Below are positions 25,377 through 34,469 of a DNA stretch of 35,763 nucleotides, piece after piece. The notes beneath the pieces were generated by a model. It did not search any database. It was not told the DNA's origin and saw only the letters and a list, made by a program, of their open reading frames with translations. The position numbers and the translations under genes were made by a program. This DNA is from Gammaproteobacteria bacterium. Its GTDB lineage: Bacteria > Pseudomonadota > Gammaproteobacteria > Pseudomonadales > Azotimanducaceae. The stretch covers positions 1-35,763 of the forward strand of contig JAFIFJ010000088.1 of assembly GCA_020832085.1 (NCBI GenBank), given 5' to 3'. Positions within the stretch are counted from its first letter, which is position 1. Each line of letters starts with the position of its first letter.

Positions 25377-26926
25377 TTGGCGAGCAGCGACCTGCCCGTC
25401 ATCTCCTGCGGTCGCTCGATCTCCATCAACTCCAGGAGCGTCGGCGCGATATCGGCGAGACAACCGGGTTTATCGTCGAATTGCACCTGATGAGGGCCGA
25501 TGTAGACCAACGGTACCGGGTCCGTAGTGTGCGCCGTATGGGCCTGACCGGTGGCCTCGTCGCGCATCTTCTCCACATTCCCATGGTCAGCAGTCAACAG
25601 GCACTGGCCATCGGTCTCCTTCAGCGCCTCCTCGATACGGGCAAGACACTGGTCCAGAACCTCGACGGCCTTGACGGCTGCATTGAAGTCTCCGGTGTGG
25701 CCGACCATGTCGCCGTTGGCGTAATTGCAGACAATGAGGTCATAGCGACCGGAGCGGATGGCCTCCACCAGCTCGTCCGTCACCTCCGGCGCGCTCATTT
25801 CAGGCTGCAGGTCGTAGGTGGCGACTTTCGGGGAGGGCACCAGGATGCGGTCTTCCCCTTCGAACGGTTCTTCCCTGCCGCCGTTGAAGAAAAACGTGAC
25901 GTGGGCGTACTTCTCCGTCTCGGCGATGCGCAGCTGGGTTCGGCCGAGGTTGGCCAGAAACTCGCCCAGGGTGTTGTCGAGGCTGGTGGGCGGGTAGGCG
26001 CAAGGGGCGTCAATGTCCTCGGCGTACTGGGTGAGCATGACGAAGCGCCCCAGCTTCGGCAGGGTCCGGCGCTTGAATGGCCCGAACTCCTGATCCACGA
26101 AGGCATGGGTGAGCTGCCGCGCGCGATCAGCGCGGAAGTTCATGAACACCACCACGTCGCCGTCATCGATCCTGACCGGCAGATCGTCCGCGCCATGGAT
26201 GGCTGTGGGCTGCACGAACTCATCGGATTCATCCCGGGCGTAGGCGGCATCGAGACCGGCGGCGGCGCTGCTGGCATGGAAGGGCGCTTCGCCCCGGGTG
26301 AGCAGGTTGTAGGCGCGCTCGAGGCGGTCCCAGCGCTGATCCCGGTCCATGGCGTAGTAGCGGCCGACGAGGGAGACGATTCGGCCGCAGCCGAGTTTCT
26401 CGAGCAGCCTGTCCATGGCGTCGATGGAGGCCTTGGCGCTGCGCGGCGGTGTGTCCCTGCCGTCCAGGAAGGCATGGACGTAGATCCGGCGGACGCCGCG
26501 CTTGGCGGCATTCTCCACCAGCGCGGCCATCTGACTCTCGTGGCTATGGACGCCGCCGGGGGACAGCAGGCCAAGGATGTGCATGGGGCGATCGCCAGCG
26601 ATGGCCAGATCCATGGCATCGCCGAGCACCGGGTTCTCGGCGAAAGTGCCCCCCTCCACATCCTTGTTGATGCGGGTGAGTTCCTGATAAACCACCCGGC
26701 CGGCACCCAAATTCATGTGCCCCACCTCCGAGTTGCCCATCTGGCCGGAGGGCAGGCCCACTTCCATCCCGGAGGTGGCAATGAGGCGATGGGGTTGTTG
26801 TTGCCACAGGCGGTTCCACACCGGCGCATTGGCCGCCGCGATGGCGTTGGCCTCGGCGCTGTCAGCATGGCCGAAGCCATCGAGGACGAGGAGCATCGTG
26901 GTACGGCGGTTGTTCACTTCGGCCAT
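25373..26926 (-). CDS. gpmI: 2,3-bisphosphoglycerate-independent phosphoglycerate mutase
   Basis: GpmI interconverts 3- and 2-phosphoglycerate in glycolysis and gluconeogenesis with two manganese ions. The 517-residue protein has LLVLDGFG (Asp16), the phosphoserine loop [15 protein letters not shown] (Ser66), [43 protein letters not shown] and [12 protein letters not shown], the full set of alkaline-phosphatase-fold ligands. It is first in gpmI-envC-ctpA-yibQ, an order conserved in gammaproteobacteria, and divergent from yibN. Length is typical. Confidence 0.97.
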   Translation of the reverse strand: MAEVNNRRTTMLLVLDGFGHADSAEANAIAAANAPVWNRLWQQQPHRLIATSGMEVGLPSGQMGNSEVGHMNLGAGRVVYQELTRINKDVEGGTFAENPVLGDAMDLAIAGDRPMHILGLLSPGGVHSHESQMAALVENAAKRGVRRIYVHAFLDGRDTPPRSAKASIDAMDRLLEKLGCGRIVSLVGRYYAMDRDQRWDRLERAYNLLTRGEAPFHASSAAAGLDAAYARDESDEFVQPTAIHGADDLPVRIDDGDVVVFMNFRADRARQLTHAFVDQEFGPFKRRTLPKLGRFVMLTQYAEDIDAPCAYPPTSLDNTLGEFLANLGRTQLRIAETEKYAHVTFFFNGGREEPFEGEDRILVPSPKVATYDLQPEMSAPEVTDELVEAIRSGRYDLIVCNYANGDMVGHTGDFNAAVKAVEVLDQCLARIEEALKETDGQCLLTADHGNVEKMRDEATGQAHTAHTTDPVPLVYIGPHQVQFDDKPGCLADIAPTLLELMEIERPQEMTGRSLLAK

Positions 26927-27039
26927 GGTGGGTTCCAGCAGGGGGCGGGTCGGTTGGGGCGGTCGGCTGTCGCGCGAGGATTCTAACGGCGCCTTCGCCC
27001 CGGCGCCAACGCAGGGACTGCGGTTGCTGTCGGGCTGTG

Positions 27040-27045
27040 TATAAT
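27040..27045 (+). promoter_or_regulatory. Putative -10 element of yibN-grxC-secB
   Basis: A perfect TATAAT in the context GTGTATAATCGCG, 22 nt before the yibN ATG, in the 140-bp divergent gap with gpmI. No good -35 is visible at the usual distance. GGAGGG at 27058-27063 is the ribosome-binding site. Confidence 0.4.
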
Positions 27046-27066
27046 CGCGCCCTCACTGGAGGGCAC

Positions 27067-27489
27067 ATGGCGCGGTTCTTCGAGTTCGTCAGTAATCATT
27101 TGCTTCTGGTCGGTGTCTTCGTCGGCCTGCTGGTGCTGTTCGTCATGAACGAGTCACGGCGGGGAGGGCGTAGTGTCACGGCCCAGGAGTTGGTCAATCT
27201 GGTCAACCGGGAGAAGGCCCTGGTGCTGGACGTGCGTGATCGCAAGGAGTTCGCTGCTGGGCACATCGTCGATGCGGTGAATATCCCCTTTGCGACCCTA
27301 GAAAAGCGCATGTCGGAATTGAACAACCACCGTGAACGACCGATCGTGGTGACCTGCAAGATGGGGCAGCATGCCGGTGCCGCGGGAGCGCTGCTGCGCA
27401 AGGCCGGTTTCGCCAATGTGATGCGCCTGTCTGGCGGCATCGCGGAGTGGCGCAGCAGTTCTCTGCCGGTGGTCAAGGGCAAGGAGTGA
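27067..27489 (+). CDS. yibN: Membrane-anchored rhodanese-like protein YibN
   Basis: The 140-residue protein has one N-terminal membrane helix (about 11-27) and a cytoplasmic rhodanese domain. ALVLDVRDRKEFAAGHIVDA (51-70) and VVTCKMGQHAGAAG with active-site Cys97 are visible, so it may carry persulfide sulfur. GGAGG lies 4-5 bases before the ATG. It leads the conserved yibN-grxC-secB set, with grxC starting 3 bp after its stop. The link with secB suggests a role in envelope or membrane-protein biogenesis. Confidence 0.93.
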   Translation: MARFFEFVSNHLLLVGVFVGLLVLFVMNESRRGGRSVTAQELVNLVNREKALVLDVRDRKEFAAGHIVDAVNIPFATLEKRMSELNNHRERPIVVTCKMGQHAGAAGALLRKAGFANVMRLSGGIAEWRSSSLPVVKGKE

Positions 27490-27492
27490 GTC

Positions 27493-27756
27493 ATGGCTGA
27501 CGTGGTCATGTATGGCACGCGCTTCTGCCCCTACTGTGTGGGTGCGAGAAAGTTTTTTGACAGCCGTGGCATCGCCTACGACGACATTCGTGTCGACGAG
27601 GAGCCTGCGCGCCGGGATGAAATGCGCGCTCGTGGCGGTGGCCGGACGGTACCGCAGATCTGGATCAATGCCACTCACGTGGGTGGATACACAGATATGC
27701 TGGCGCTCGACCGCGAGGGCCGGCTGGACACACTCTTGAAGGAGCCGAACCCATGA
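27493..27756 (+). CDS. grxC: Glutaredoxin 3
   Basis: The 87-residue cytosolic dithiol glutaredoxin reduces protein and glutathione disulfides using glutathione. It has the active site CPYC (12-15), the cis-proline TVP motif in [10 protein letters not shown] and the glutathione-binding [27 protein letters not shown] begins the thioredoxin fold. It lies 3 bp after yibN, and its stop overlaps the secB ATG by four bases (ATGA), so the three are coupled. Size and motifs match E. coli GrxC (83 residues). Confidence 0.97.
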   Translation: MADVVMYGTRFCPYCVGARKFFDSRGIAYDDIRVDEEPARRDEMRARGGGRTVPQIWINATHVGGYTDMLALDREGRLDTLLKEPNP

Positions 27757-28253
27757 CGGACACGCCGCAGGATGATGCGGCTGCAGGCGCTGAAGGGGCG
27801 GTCGGCCCGAGCTTTGCCATGCAGCGGATCTACGTGAAGGACATCTCCTTCGAGAGTCCGCGGTCGCCTGAGATCTTTCGCGGCAACTGGAAGCCGCGGA
27901 TCAATCTCGACCTCAATACCCGTTCGCGCATTCTCGAAACCGATCTCTACGAGGTGATCCTGACGCTGTCCATCGAGGCTTCGGCAGAGGGCGAGCAGAC
28001 GGGTTTCATCGTCGAGCTGCAGCAGGCTGGAGTGTTCCATATCAGCGGCCTCGATGAGGCGCAGCTGCAGCACACCCTGGCGAGCTACTGCCCGAATCTG
28101 CTCTTCCCCTATGCACGGGAGACGGTGGATTCCCTGGTCCTCAAGGGCAGTTTCCCGCCTTTGATGCTGGCGCCGGTCAATTTCGATGCGCTCTATGCCG
28201 AGGCGATGGAGCGCCAGCAGCAGGGTGAGGGTGGCGGCGGCGTCGCCCACTGA
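27753..28253 (+). CDS. secB: Protein-export chaperone SecB
   Basis: SecB is a homotetrameric cytosolic chaperone that keeps precursors unfolded and hands them to SecA. The 166-residue protein shows [50 protein letters not shown], and [17 protein letters not shown], all SecB signatures, with a glycine-rich C terminus ([11 protein letters not shown]). The first 20 residues are an acidic, Ala/Gly-rich extension. It is the last gene of yibN-grxC-secB; gpsA, which often follows, is not here. The symporter gene is convergent. Confidence 0.97.
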   Translation: MTDTPQDDAAAGAEGAVGPSFAMQRIYVKDISFESPRSPEIFRGNWKPRINLDLNTRSRILETDLYEVILTLSIEASAEGEQTGFIVELQQAGVFHISGLDEAQLQHTLASYCPNLLFPYARETVDSLVLKGSFPPLMLAPVNFDALYAEAMERQQQGEGGGGVAH

Positions 28254-28289
28254 CCAGCGAGCGTCAGGCTTGCGGCGAACGTCTGGTCA
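28251..28289. terminator. Possible bidirectional terminator between secB and the symporter gene
   Basis: An inverted repeat TGACCAG/CTGGTCA (28251-28257 with 28283-28289) spans most of the 48-bp gap between two convergent genes. The 25-nt spacer makes the hairpin weak. Confidence 0.25.
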
Positions 28290-28301
28290 TCTCCATCCCG
28301 C

Positions 28302-30068
28302 TCAGTGCGCCTGCGCGCTGCCGGCTCCACGCGGAATGCGGATGGAGTCCACCATGTCCTGAACCGGGGCTGGAGGTGGCCGGGTGAAGGCGCTGACGCT
28401 GAACGCCACGGCGAAGTTGAGCAGCATGCCGAGGGCGCCGATGCCCTCCGGTGATATGCCGAACAACCAGTTTTCCGGGATGTCCGCGGCCATCGGCTCG
28501 ATGATCACACCCTTGAACCAGATCAGGTAGCCAAGGGTGAACAGCAGCCCCGTGAGCATGCCTGCGATGGCGCCCTCCCGATTCATACGCTTGTAAAAGA
28601 TCCCCATCAGGATGGCTGGAAACAGGGACGCGGCCGCCAGCCCGAAGGCAAACGCCACCACCTGAGCCACGAAACCCGGGGGGTTGTAGCCCAGATAGCC
28701 TGCCAGGCAGACGGCCACCGCAGCCGCGCAGCGCCCCGCCAGCAGTTCGCCACGCTCCGAAATGCGTTTCCAGAACACGCTCTTGAGCAGGTCGTGGGAG
28801 AACGCGGCGGAGATCACCAGCAGCAGGCCTGCAGCGGTGGACAGCGCCGCTGCGATGCCACCTGCAGCTACCAGGGCAATCACCCAGTTGGGCAGGCCGG
28901 CGATCTCCGGGTTGGCGAGGACCAGGATGTCCCGATCCACGGTCAGCTCGTTGCCGGCCCAGCCGTAACTGGCCGCCTGTTCGGCGAAGGCTTCGTTGGC
29001 GTCGTTGTAGTATTGGATGCGGCCGTCGCCGTTCTTGTCCTCGAAGGCGATCAGGCCGGTGGCGGCCCAGGTGTCGAACCACTCCGGGCGCTCACTGAAC
29101 AGAAGGTTCCCGGCCGGGTCGCCCACGGGGCCGGTCTGCACGGTTTCGATGAGGTTCATGCGGGCCAGCGCGCCCACCGCCGGGGCCGTGGTGTAGAGGA
29201 TGGCGATGAAGGCCAGGGCCCAGAACGCCGAGCGGCGGGCGTCCGAGACTTTCGGCACCGTGAAGAAGCGAACGATGACGTGGGGCAACCCGGCGGTACC
29301 GACCATCAGGGCTGCGGTGATGAAGAACACATCGATGGTGCTCTTCGAGCCGTCGGTGTAGGCCGTGAAACCGAGATCCGTGACCAGAGTGTCGAGATGG
29401 TCGAGCAGGTAGGTGCTGCCATCGTTCAGCGTGCCGCCAAAGGCCAGTTGCGGGATCGGGTTTCCGGTCATCTGCAGGGCGATGAACACGGCCGGGACCG
29501 TGTAGGCGAAGATGAGGACGCAATACTGGGCGACCTGGGTATAGGTGATGCCCTTCATGCCGCCGAGCACGGCGTAGAAGAACACCACCGCCATGCCGAT
29601 GAGCAGGCCGGTGGTGACGTCCACTTCCAGAAACCGGGAGAAGACGATACCGACGCCACGCATCTGGCCGGCGACGTAAGTGAAGGAGATGAAGATCAGG
29701 CAGATGACCGCCACGATGCGGGCGGATTGTGAGTAGTAGCGGTCGCCGATGAACTCCGGGACCGTGAACTTGCCGAACTTGCGCAGGTAGGGGGCCAGCA
29801 GCAGGGCAAGCAGGACGTAGCCGCCGGTCCAGCCCATCAGGTACACCGCGCCGTCGTAGCCCAGGTAGGCAATCAGACCGGCCATGGAGATGAACGAGGC
29901 GGCGGACATCCAGTCGGCCGCAGTGGCCATGCCGTTGGCCACGGGGTGGACACCCTTGCCGGCCACGTAGAAGTCGCCCGTGCTGCTGGCACGGGAAACC
30001 ACGGCAATGCCGATGTAGAGCAGGAAGCTTGCGCCTACAACGAGGTAGATCAGAGTCTGCAGTGCCAT
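28302..30068 (-). CDS. Sodium:solute symporter, VC_2705 family
   Basis: The 588-residue inner-membrane protein is an SSS-family sodium symporter related to the acetate permease ActP. It has about 13 helices: GDFYVAGKGVHPVANGMATA (31-50) and ADWMSAASFISMAGLIAYLG (51-70) are typical helix 1-2 features, and AAALSTAAGLLLVISAAFSHD the core sodium-site helix (shown in part). Residues 310-380 form an extra extracytoplasmic loop with an EF-hand-like DKNGDGRI (344-351). This long loop is characteristic of the VC_2705 subgroup. The substrate is probably a monocarboxylate, but this is inference. It pairs with the DUF4212 gene 7 bp upstream. Confidence 0.92.
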   Translation of the reverse strand: MALQTLIYLVVGASFLLYIGIAVVSRASSTGDFYVAGKGVHPVANGMATAADWMSAASFISMAGLIAYLGYDGAVYLMGWTGGYVLLALLLAPYLRKFGKFTVPEFIGDRYYSQSARIVAVICLIFISFTYVAGQMRGVGIVFSRFLEVDVTTGLLIGMAVVFFYAVLGGMKGITYTQVAQYCVLIFAYTVPAVFIALQMTGNPIPQLAFGGTLNDGSTYLLDHLDTLVTDLGFTAYTDGSKSTIDVFFITAALMVGTAGLPHVIVRFFTVPKVSDARRSAFWALAFIAILYTTAPAVGALARMNLIETVQTGPVGDPAGNLLFSERPEWFDTWAATGLIAFEDKNGDGRIQYYNDANEAFAEQAASYGWAGNELTVDRDILVLANPEIAGLPNWVIALVAAGGIAAALSTAAGLLLVISAAFSHDLLKSVFWKRISERGELLAGRCAAAVAVCLAGYLGYNPPGFVAQVVAFAFGLAAASLFPAILMGIFYKRMNREGAIAGMLTGLLFTLGYLIWFKGVIIEPMAADIPENWLFGISPEGIGALGMLLNFAVAFSVSAFTRPPPAPVQDMVDSIRIPRGAGSAQAH

Positions 30069-30075
30069 GACGGGC

Positions 30076-30366
30076 CTACTCCTCGTCGACGTCGAAAGCC
30101 CGGTCGAGCCGCGTCATGGCGCGGGCGTAGTAGGCGATGAGCAGGATGAAGACCAGGATGGAGCCCTGCTGGGCGAACCAGAACCCCAGTGGGAAACCAC
30201 CGATGCGGAACTGGTTGAGGAAGTCTACGAACAGGATGCCGCAGCCGTAGGAAACGAAGAACCAGATGGTCAGGCAGCGCAGGACGAGCCGCAGGTTGGC
30301 CTGCCAATAGCCCCGATGATCTGAGGCCTGCGGTGCCTCACCCTGATCTTGCGGTGTGTCATTCAC
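30076..30366 (-). CDS. DUF4212 small subunit of the sodium:solute symporter
   Basis: The 96-residue membrane protein has two helices (about 25-48 and 57-78) around FRIGGFPLGFWFAQQGSI, the signature of DUF4212. These proteins are always encoded beside VC_2705-type symporters and are taken as small partner subunits. It begins with a GTG at 30366 with GGGGAGA about 7 bases upstream; a longer frame to 30411 has no family match. Its stop is 7 bp before the symporter ATG, so the pair is an operon. Confidence 0.92.
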   Translation of the reverse strand: MNDTPQDQGEAPQASDHRGYWQANLRLVLRCLTIWFFVSYGCGILFVDFLNQFRIGGFPLGFWFAQQGSILVFILLIAYYARAMTRLDRAFDVDEE

Positions 30367-30452
30367 CTGTTGTCTCCCCTTCCCATGGATGCCCCCGCGA
30401 GCGTCGCGCATTCTGCCAGAACCGGCAGGCCGCTGCGGCCTCTACCAGACCT

Positions 30453-31034
30453 TCAGCAGCCTCCAGCGAAATCGAGCTGCCGCCAGGCCTCGAATACGGC
30501 CACCGCCACCGCGTTGCTCAGGTTCAGGCTGCGGTTGTGGGGCCGCATCGGCAGCCGTACCCGCTGGCCCTCGGCTAGTGCAAAGAGAACGTCCTCGGGC
30601 AGCCCGCGGGTCTCGGCACCAAAGATCATGATGTCCCCTGGGCGCCAGCAGATCTGATCATGCCGCTGACTGCCCCGGGTGGAAAACGCAAACACCCGCC
30701 GCGCCCCTTGGAAATTCTGGACATCCAGATATTTCGGCTCCCGAGCCGCCTGGGTGTCCAGAGGGGTGGTCTGGGCGTCCGGAAGGGCTTTCTGGGTGTC
30801 CAGAGGTGTCGATTTCTGGCTCTCCAGGAACGAGAGGCATGCAGACAGATCCGGATGGACGAGGACGCCGGCGTACTCGTGGTAGTCCAGGCCGGCGCGG
30901 CGCAGGCGGGCGTCGTCCAGGGTGAAGCCCATGGGCTCGATGAGGTGCAGCCGGCAGCCGCTGTTGGCGCACAGGCGGATGATGTTGCCGGTGTTGGGTG
31001 GAATCTCGGGCTCATGAAGGACGACTTCGAACAT
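30453..31034 (-). CDS. trmL: tRNA (cytidine(34)-2'-O)-methyltransferase TrmL, with an inserted segment
   Basis: TrmL methylates the wobble ribose of tRNA-Leu isoacceptors. The SPOUT fold is complete: MFEVVLHEPEIPPNTGNIIR (1-20), LHLIEPMGF, RRAGLDYHEY, then IMIFGAETRGLP and LPMRPHNRSLNLSNAVAVAV for the trefoil knot and SAM site. The protein has 193 residues against 157 in E. coli. The extra 36 are one block, about 73-109, between FLES and ARRVFAFSTRG, containing PLDTQ twice plus PDAQ and YLDVQ, each written by a motif copy. It may form a surface loop. The gene starts 7 bp after the usher stop, so it may be transcribed with the pilus genes. Confidence 0.93.
   Translation of the reverse strand: MFEVVLHEPEIPPNTGNIIRLCANSGCRLHLIEPMGFTLDDARLRRAGLDYHEYAGVLVHPDLSACLSFLESQKSTPLDTQKALPDAQTTPLDTQAAREPKYLDVQNFQGARRVFAFSTRGSQRHDQICWRPGDIMIFGAETRGLPEDVLFALAEGQRVRLPMRPHNRSLNLSNAVAVAVFEAWRQLDFAGGC
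30718..30802 (+). repeat. Array of four motif copies forming the trmL insertion
   Basis: TGGACATCCA (30718, one mismatch), TGGGTGTCCA (30751, exact), TGGGCGTCCG (30772, two mismatches) and TGGGTGTCCA (30793, exact) are spaced 33, 21 and 21 bp. All spacings are multiples of three, so the reading frame of trmL is kept and each copy reads LDxQ or PDAQ. Confidence 0.85.
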
Positions 31035-31041
31035 CGGGGGC

Positions 31042-33480
31042 TCAGTCCCACACGCAGCGGCGGGTGCCCACCCGGGCGATACCATTGCGGATGTCGAGTT
31101 CGCCTACGTCGATGCTGAGGCGGCAGGACTGGCCATCGCGGACGGCCGCCAGTTCTACCGCTTCGCCTGAGGCAGGGCGGAACACCTCCGCCTGGAACAG
31201 GCCACCGAGGTCGCTGACGCTCAGGCCCTGTGTCCCCTCGATGCGCCAGCCTTCCAGGGCCTGACCATCGGGGTCGAGGAGGCGTCCGAACAGGACCAGC
31301 ACCTCGGCCACCTGCCAGTTCAGACGGACGACGTTGCCCGGGTAGAGCGTGATGCGCTCGCTGCGGTCCTCGAAGCTCACCAGGGAGGAACCAACGGGTC
31401 TGAGTCTGATTTCGTAGGTTTCCCAGGGCCGCAGGTGCACCGGCGTGACGGATCCCACTGGCGCCACGGCACGGGTGAAGCCATCGACGCGGACCTCGAA
31501 GTGGGCATCGGGCACGTCGCCCTCGATATCCACCAGCGCGGCCGACTGGGCCTGGTCCTGGCCGCCGATGGCGATCTGTCGGCCATCGCTCAGCAGGCTG
31601 GTGTTGAGGGTGCCGGCCCAGGTGGTTCTTGAGTTGTCACCGAAGCTGTGGTCGGCGCCAGCACGCAGCAGGCCCAGTCGGCCCTGGTATTCACCGTCGG
31701 CGCCCAGCCTCTCGTTTTCCGGGCCGGTCGAACCGGAGACCCCCATGAGCAGGCGCTCGCCACTCTCCTCGAAGCGCTGCCAGGCCAACCGGCCATCCGT
31801 TTGCTGGTTGAAACGGTTCTGGCCATCGACCTGATCCCAGCGGGCGTTGGGTGACAGATGACCGCTGTACTGGTTCGACCGCAGATCCAGCCGCAGTCCG
31901 ACCAGTCCGAGCCAGTCACCTTCCTGGCGGGCGATGTCTGCTGTCAGCCGCACCCATCCGTTCATGGTCCGCAGGATGGCGCGGTCCCAGGTCAGCTTCT
32001 GACTGTCGCGACGGCTGTCTCCGTCGCGCTCGACGCTGCGGTAGCTCAAGCCGAGGTTGCCGCCGGCGAAGGGCATGCGAAGATTGGCGCCGATCTGTTC
32101 GAAGCCGTTGCTGGCCAGCCCGGCCTGCTCTCCGGCGAATCTCTGGCGGGAATGAACACGGCGGTAGTCGGCGCTGATGCGCACGGTGCCGACGTTGATG
32201 CGGGTGACAGCCGCGATGCCGCGATCGCTGTCGCTGCCCACGAAGGTGCTGGCCTGGAACTCGGCGGCCCGGCCGACGCGGAAGAAGCCGGCTTCGACGA
32301 GACCCTCTCCGCGGCTGGCCGCGACACCGAGATCCACGCCGCTGTCGGCGGTGATCCTGCGGGTCGTTCCAGCACGGGCAAGCCAGTCTCCGGTGTCCTC
32401 TGGCAGGGTGGCCGTGGTGTTGCGGTTGGCTATGCGGCCCAATTCTACGAAGTACAGAGGCTGGTCCGCAGGGGGCAGGCGCGTCGTCTTGACGAAGAAC
32501 TGCTCCTCGATACGCTCCGTGCCGTCGCTTTCGAGGATGCGCAGCGTCAGGTCGTAGGCGCCCTCCGGCAGCGTCGAGGTGTCGAGCACCCGGTTGCCAG
32601 CGTCGTAGAAGCGGGTCGAGAGCAACCGCCCGTCCTTGATGATCTCGACCCGCGAGCGGGAACTCAGGAAGACTTCCAGCGGCGTGCCGCCAGAGAAGGC
32701 GCGGTCGGCGCGCGTATTCAGGGAGCGGCCGTAGCGAATGCCATAGAGGTCACGCTCGCTGACGAAGCCGAGACTCTGGCTGCGTGATCGATAGAGCCCG
32801 CCCTCGAGGGCCGTACCTTCGACTTCGCGCCGTACAGCCAGACTGTCGATCGTCAACCGGTCATCGGCGCCATAGGAACTGACCATTTCGGCATGGGTTT
32901 CCCGATAGCTCAGGGCCGTGATGCTGGAGACGGTGTAGCTGTCGCTGCTGCGGGATGTGCCGGACGCATTGACCAGCACGTTCTGCAGGACGGAGAACCC
33001 GGCATCGCTGCGGGGCAGGAAGCGGTCGAGATTCGGTCCTCGTGGTTCTAGCCACTCGGGATTGACAAAGAGGGTGGCCTGAAAGCGGGATGGGTCGAAG
33101 ATGACCGCAGCGACGCCGGGATCGATGCGACCGCAATCGCTTTGTCCCGGTCGGATGCAGAGCTCCGCCTCATGGGTGTCCAGAGGGCCCGTGAGGGCGG
33201 AAAGAACCCGGTCCGGGTCGCGCAGATCCGGAATCGCCGCAATGATTTCGCTCGGGTTTTCGATTTCGATGTGATCGAGGCCGTAACTGGCCGGGGCGCT
33301 CAGCAGAAACTCGCCACCGTAGTAGAAGTCGACCAGGGTGCGTTGGACCTCATGAAAGGCCTCGAAGCCAGGCGGTGGGCCCGCCGTCCGGATCACCGGC
33401 TGAGCCGCACTGGGCAATGCCCAGCCGGCAAGGACTAGCAGGGCAAGAATCGACTGCAGGCCGGGCCGGAATTGGAGCAT
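31042..33480 (-). CDS. Outer-membrane usher, TcfC/CS1 (alternate chaperone-usher) type
   Basis: The 812-residue protein has a signal peptide (about 1-26, ending PSAAQ) and looks like the CS1-type ushers CooC/TcfC. A middle domain (SGGTPLEVFLSSRSRVEIIK, DAGNRVLDTSTLPEGAYDLT) is the plug/E-set region, and a long run of alternating strands (about 340-640) forms the barrel. The C-terminal part (PWETYEIRLRPVGSSLVSF, LYPGNVVRLNW) is a carboxypeptidase-like and CS1-pili C-terminal domain. It would export and polymerise pilus subunits. The chaperone gene is 15 bp upstream. One motif copy (33173-33182) encodes LDTH near residue 101. Confidence 0.85.
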   Translation of the reverse strand: MLQFRPGLQSILALLVLAGWALPSAAQPVIRTAGPPPGFEAFHEVQRTLVDFYYGGEFLLSAPASYGLDHIEIENPSEIIAAIPDLRDPDRVLSALTGPLDTHEAELCIRPGQSDCGRIDPGVAAVIFDPSRFQATLFVNPEWLEPRGPNLDRFLPRSDAGFSVLQNVLVNASGTSRSSDSYTVSSITALSYRETHAEMVSSYGADDRLTIDSLAVRREVEGTALEGGLYRSRSQSLGFVSERDLYGIRYGRSLNTRADRAFSGGTPLEVFLSSRSRVEIIKDGRLLSTRFYDAGNRVLDTSTLPEGAYDLTLRILESDGTERIEEQFFVKTTRLPPADQPLYFVELGRIANRNTTATLPEDTGDWLARAGTTRRITADSGVDLGVAASRGEGLVEAGFFRVGRAAEFQASTFVGSDSDRGIAAVTRINVGTVRISADYRRVHSRQRFAGEQAGLASNGFEQIGANLRMPFAGGNLGLSYRSVERDGDSRRDSQKLTWDRAILRTMNGWVRLTADIARQEGDWLGLVGLRLDLRSNQYSGHLSPNARWDQVDGQNRFNQQTDGRLAWQRFEESGERLLMGVSGSTGPENERLGADGEYQGRLGLLRAGADHSFGDNSRTTWAGTLNTSLLSDGRQIAIGGQDQAQSAALVDIEGDVPDAHFEVRVDGFTRAVAPVGSVTPVHLRPWETYEIRLRPVGSSLVSFEDRSERITLYPGNVVRLNWQVAEVLVLFGRLLDPDGQALEGWRIEGTQGLSVSDLGGLFQAEVFRPASGEAVELAAVRDGQSCRLSIDVGELDIRNGIARVGTRRCVWD
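33173..33182 (+). repeat. TGGGTGTCCA motif inside the usher gene
   Basis: An exact copy in the context CATGGGTGTCCAGAGGG; the sense strand encodes GPLDTHEAE in the N-terminal domain. Confidence 0.75.
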
Positions 33481-33495
33481 CGGTTGCCTGCGACC

Positions 33496-34203
33496 TCAAT
33501 CGAAGCGCTGACGGACATTACGCTGGCCGATGCCGGTGGTGAATTCGACGGCTGCGTCGAAAGGCAGTTCCAGGGTCCAGTCATTGCCTGCATAGAGCCT
33601 TCGGGCGGTATTGAGTTCGATGCAGTCGCCGCCATCCGGTGGGCACTGAACGCCGTTGAAAAGCAGGATGTTGCTGTTGCCGCGATTCTGGAAGGCGATC
33701 TGGCGGCCCTCCCGTGACCAGCCCAGATCCGGCTGCGGGTTGGGGGGGCGGACGATGATCAGCAGCTGGTAGGCGACGATGACCTTGACGGCTGTCGCAT
33801 CAGCTTCCACCGGCCCGACCACGGGGCGTACGTTGACGCGATAGATCCTGTCGACTTCGGGCGGCTCGCCCAAGTGGACCACGCGCAGCAGCCTGCGGGC
33901 TCCGGGTGGCACGATCAGGCGTGCGGGTGTGACCAGCAGATCGATGGCATCCGGATCGAGTATTTGCTCCCGGGTTTCCTGCTCCGTTCCGGGCTGACTC
34001 ACCAGGAGGATCTCGGTCTCGAGGTAGAGGTTCTCGGCGCTGCTGTTGGTGATCTCGACATCCTGCCTGGGCTGGCTGCCGGCATCGAAGACCAGAATGC
34101 TGCGGTCCAGGGACATATCTGCCTGGGTGGCAGTCCCGAGCATCAGGATCATGCTGGCGCAAAAGGTGGGAAGCCATGCAGCGAGGCTTGGGGATGCGCG
34201 CAT
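33496..34203 (-). CDS. Periplasmic pilus-assembly chaperone (alternate CU family)
   Basis: The 235-residue protein has a signal peptide (about 1-31, ending ATQA) and an immunoglobulin-like PapD-type first domain. SLDRSILVFDAGSQPRQDVE begins the G1-like strand pairing, RLIVPPGARRLLRVVHLG holds the basic cleft residues, and IYRVNVRPVVGP matches the conserved Y-R-V. The second domain includes GWSREGRQIAFQNRGNSNIL. It would bind subunits in the periplasm and deliver them to the usher 15 bp downstream. The ATG at 34203 has GGGAGA 8 bases upstream and is preferred over 34224. Confidence 0.85.
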   Translation of the reverse strand: MRASPSLAAWLPTFCASMILMLGTATQADMSLDRSILVFDAGSQPRQDVEITNSSAENLYLETEILLVSQPGTEQETREQILDPDAIDLLVTPARLIVPPGARRLLRVVHLGEPPEVDRIYRVNVRPVVGPVEADATAVKVIVAYQLLIIVRPPNPQPDLGWSREGRQIAFQNRGNSNILLFNGVQCPPDGGDCIELNTARRLYAGNDWTLELPFDAAVEFTTGIGQRNVRQRFD

Positions 34204-34224
34204 TCGATGATCTCCCGAATTCAT

Positions 34225-34469
34225 GATGCGGCTACCCTAGCGGCCCCGCTGTCGGTCTACCAGCACCAATCCGATCAAGTGTCTCTGGCGCCCGACATAG
34301 GGGCTCTTGCCGGGGCAACGGTGCCCCTTTGCTGCTGTGCCGAAGGGCTCAGGGCCCATCGGAGCAGTTTGGACCTGCCGGCGGCGTGCAAGTCTCGGTG
34401 CATCTTGCGGTGTTCCATGGATCCTGGGGATCCTTGCCCCGGCGTGACGCGGGCGTCGGCAGAGCCTGC
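34225..34469. other. Gap between chaperone and small secreted protein genes
   Basis: These 245 bp hold no supportable gene. A perfect small hairpin GGGGCA-ACGG-TGCCCC (34312-34327) lies in the middle; on the minus strand it could attenuate between subunit and assembly genes, as in many pilus operons. Confidence 0.35.

Noticed and set aside
25481..26986. Plus-strand open frame of 501 codons
   Set aside because: It is the antisense shadow of gpmI, which has every catalytic motif.
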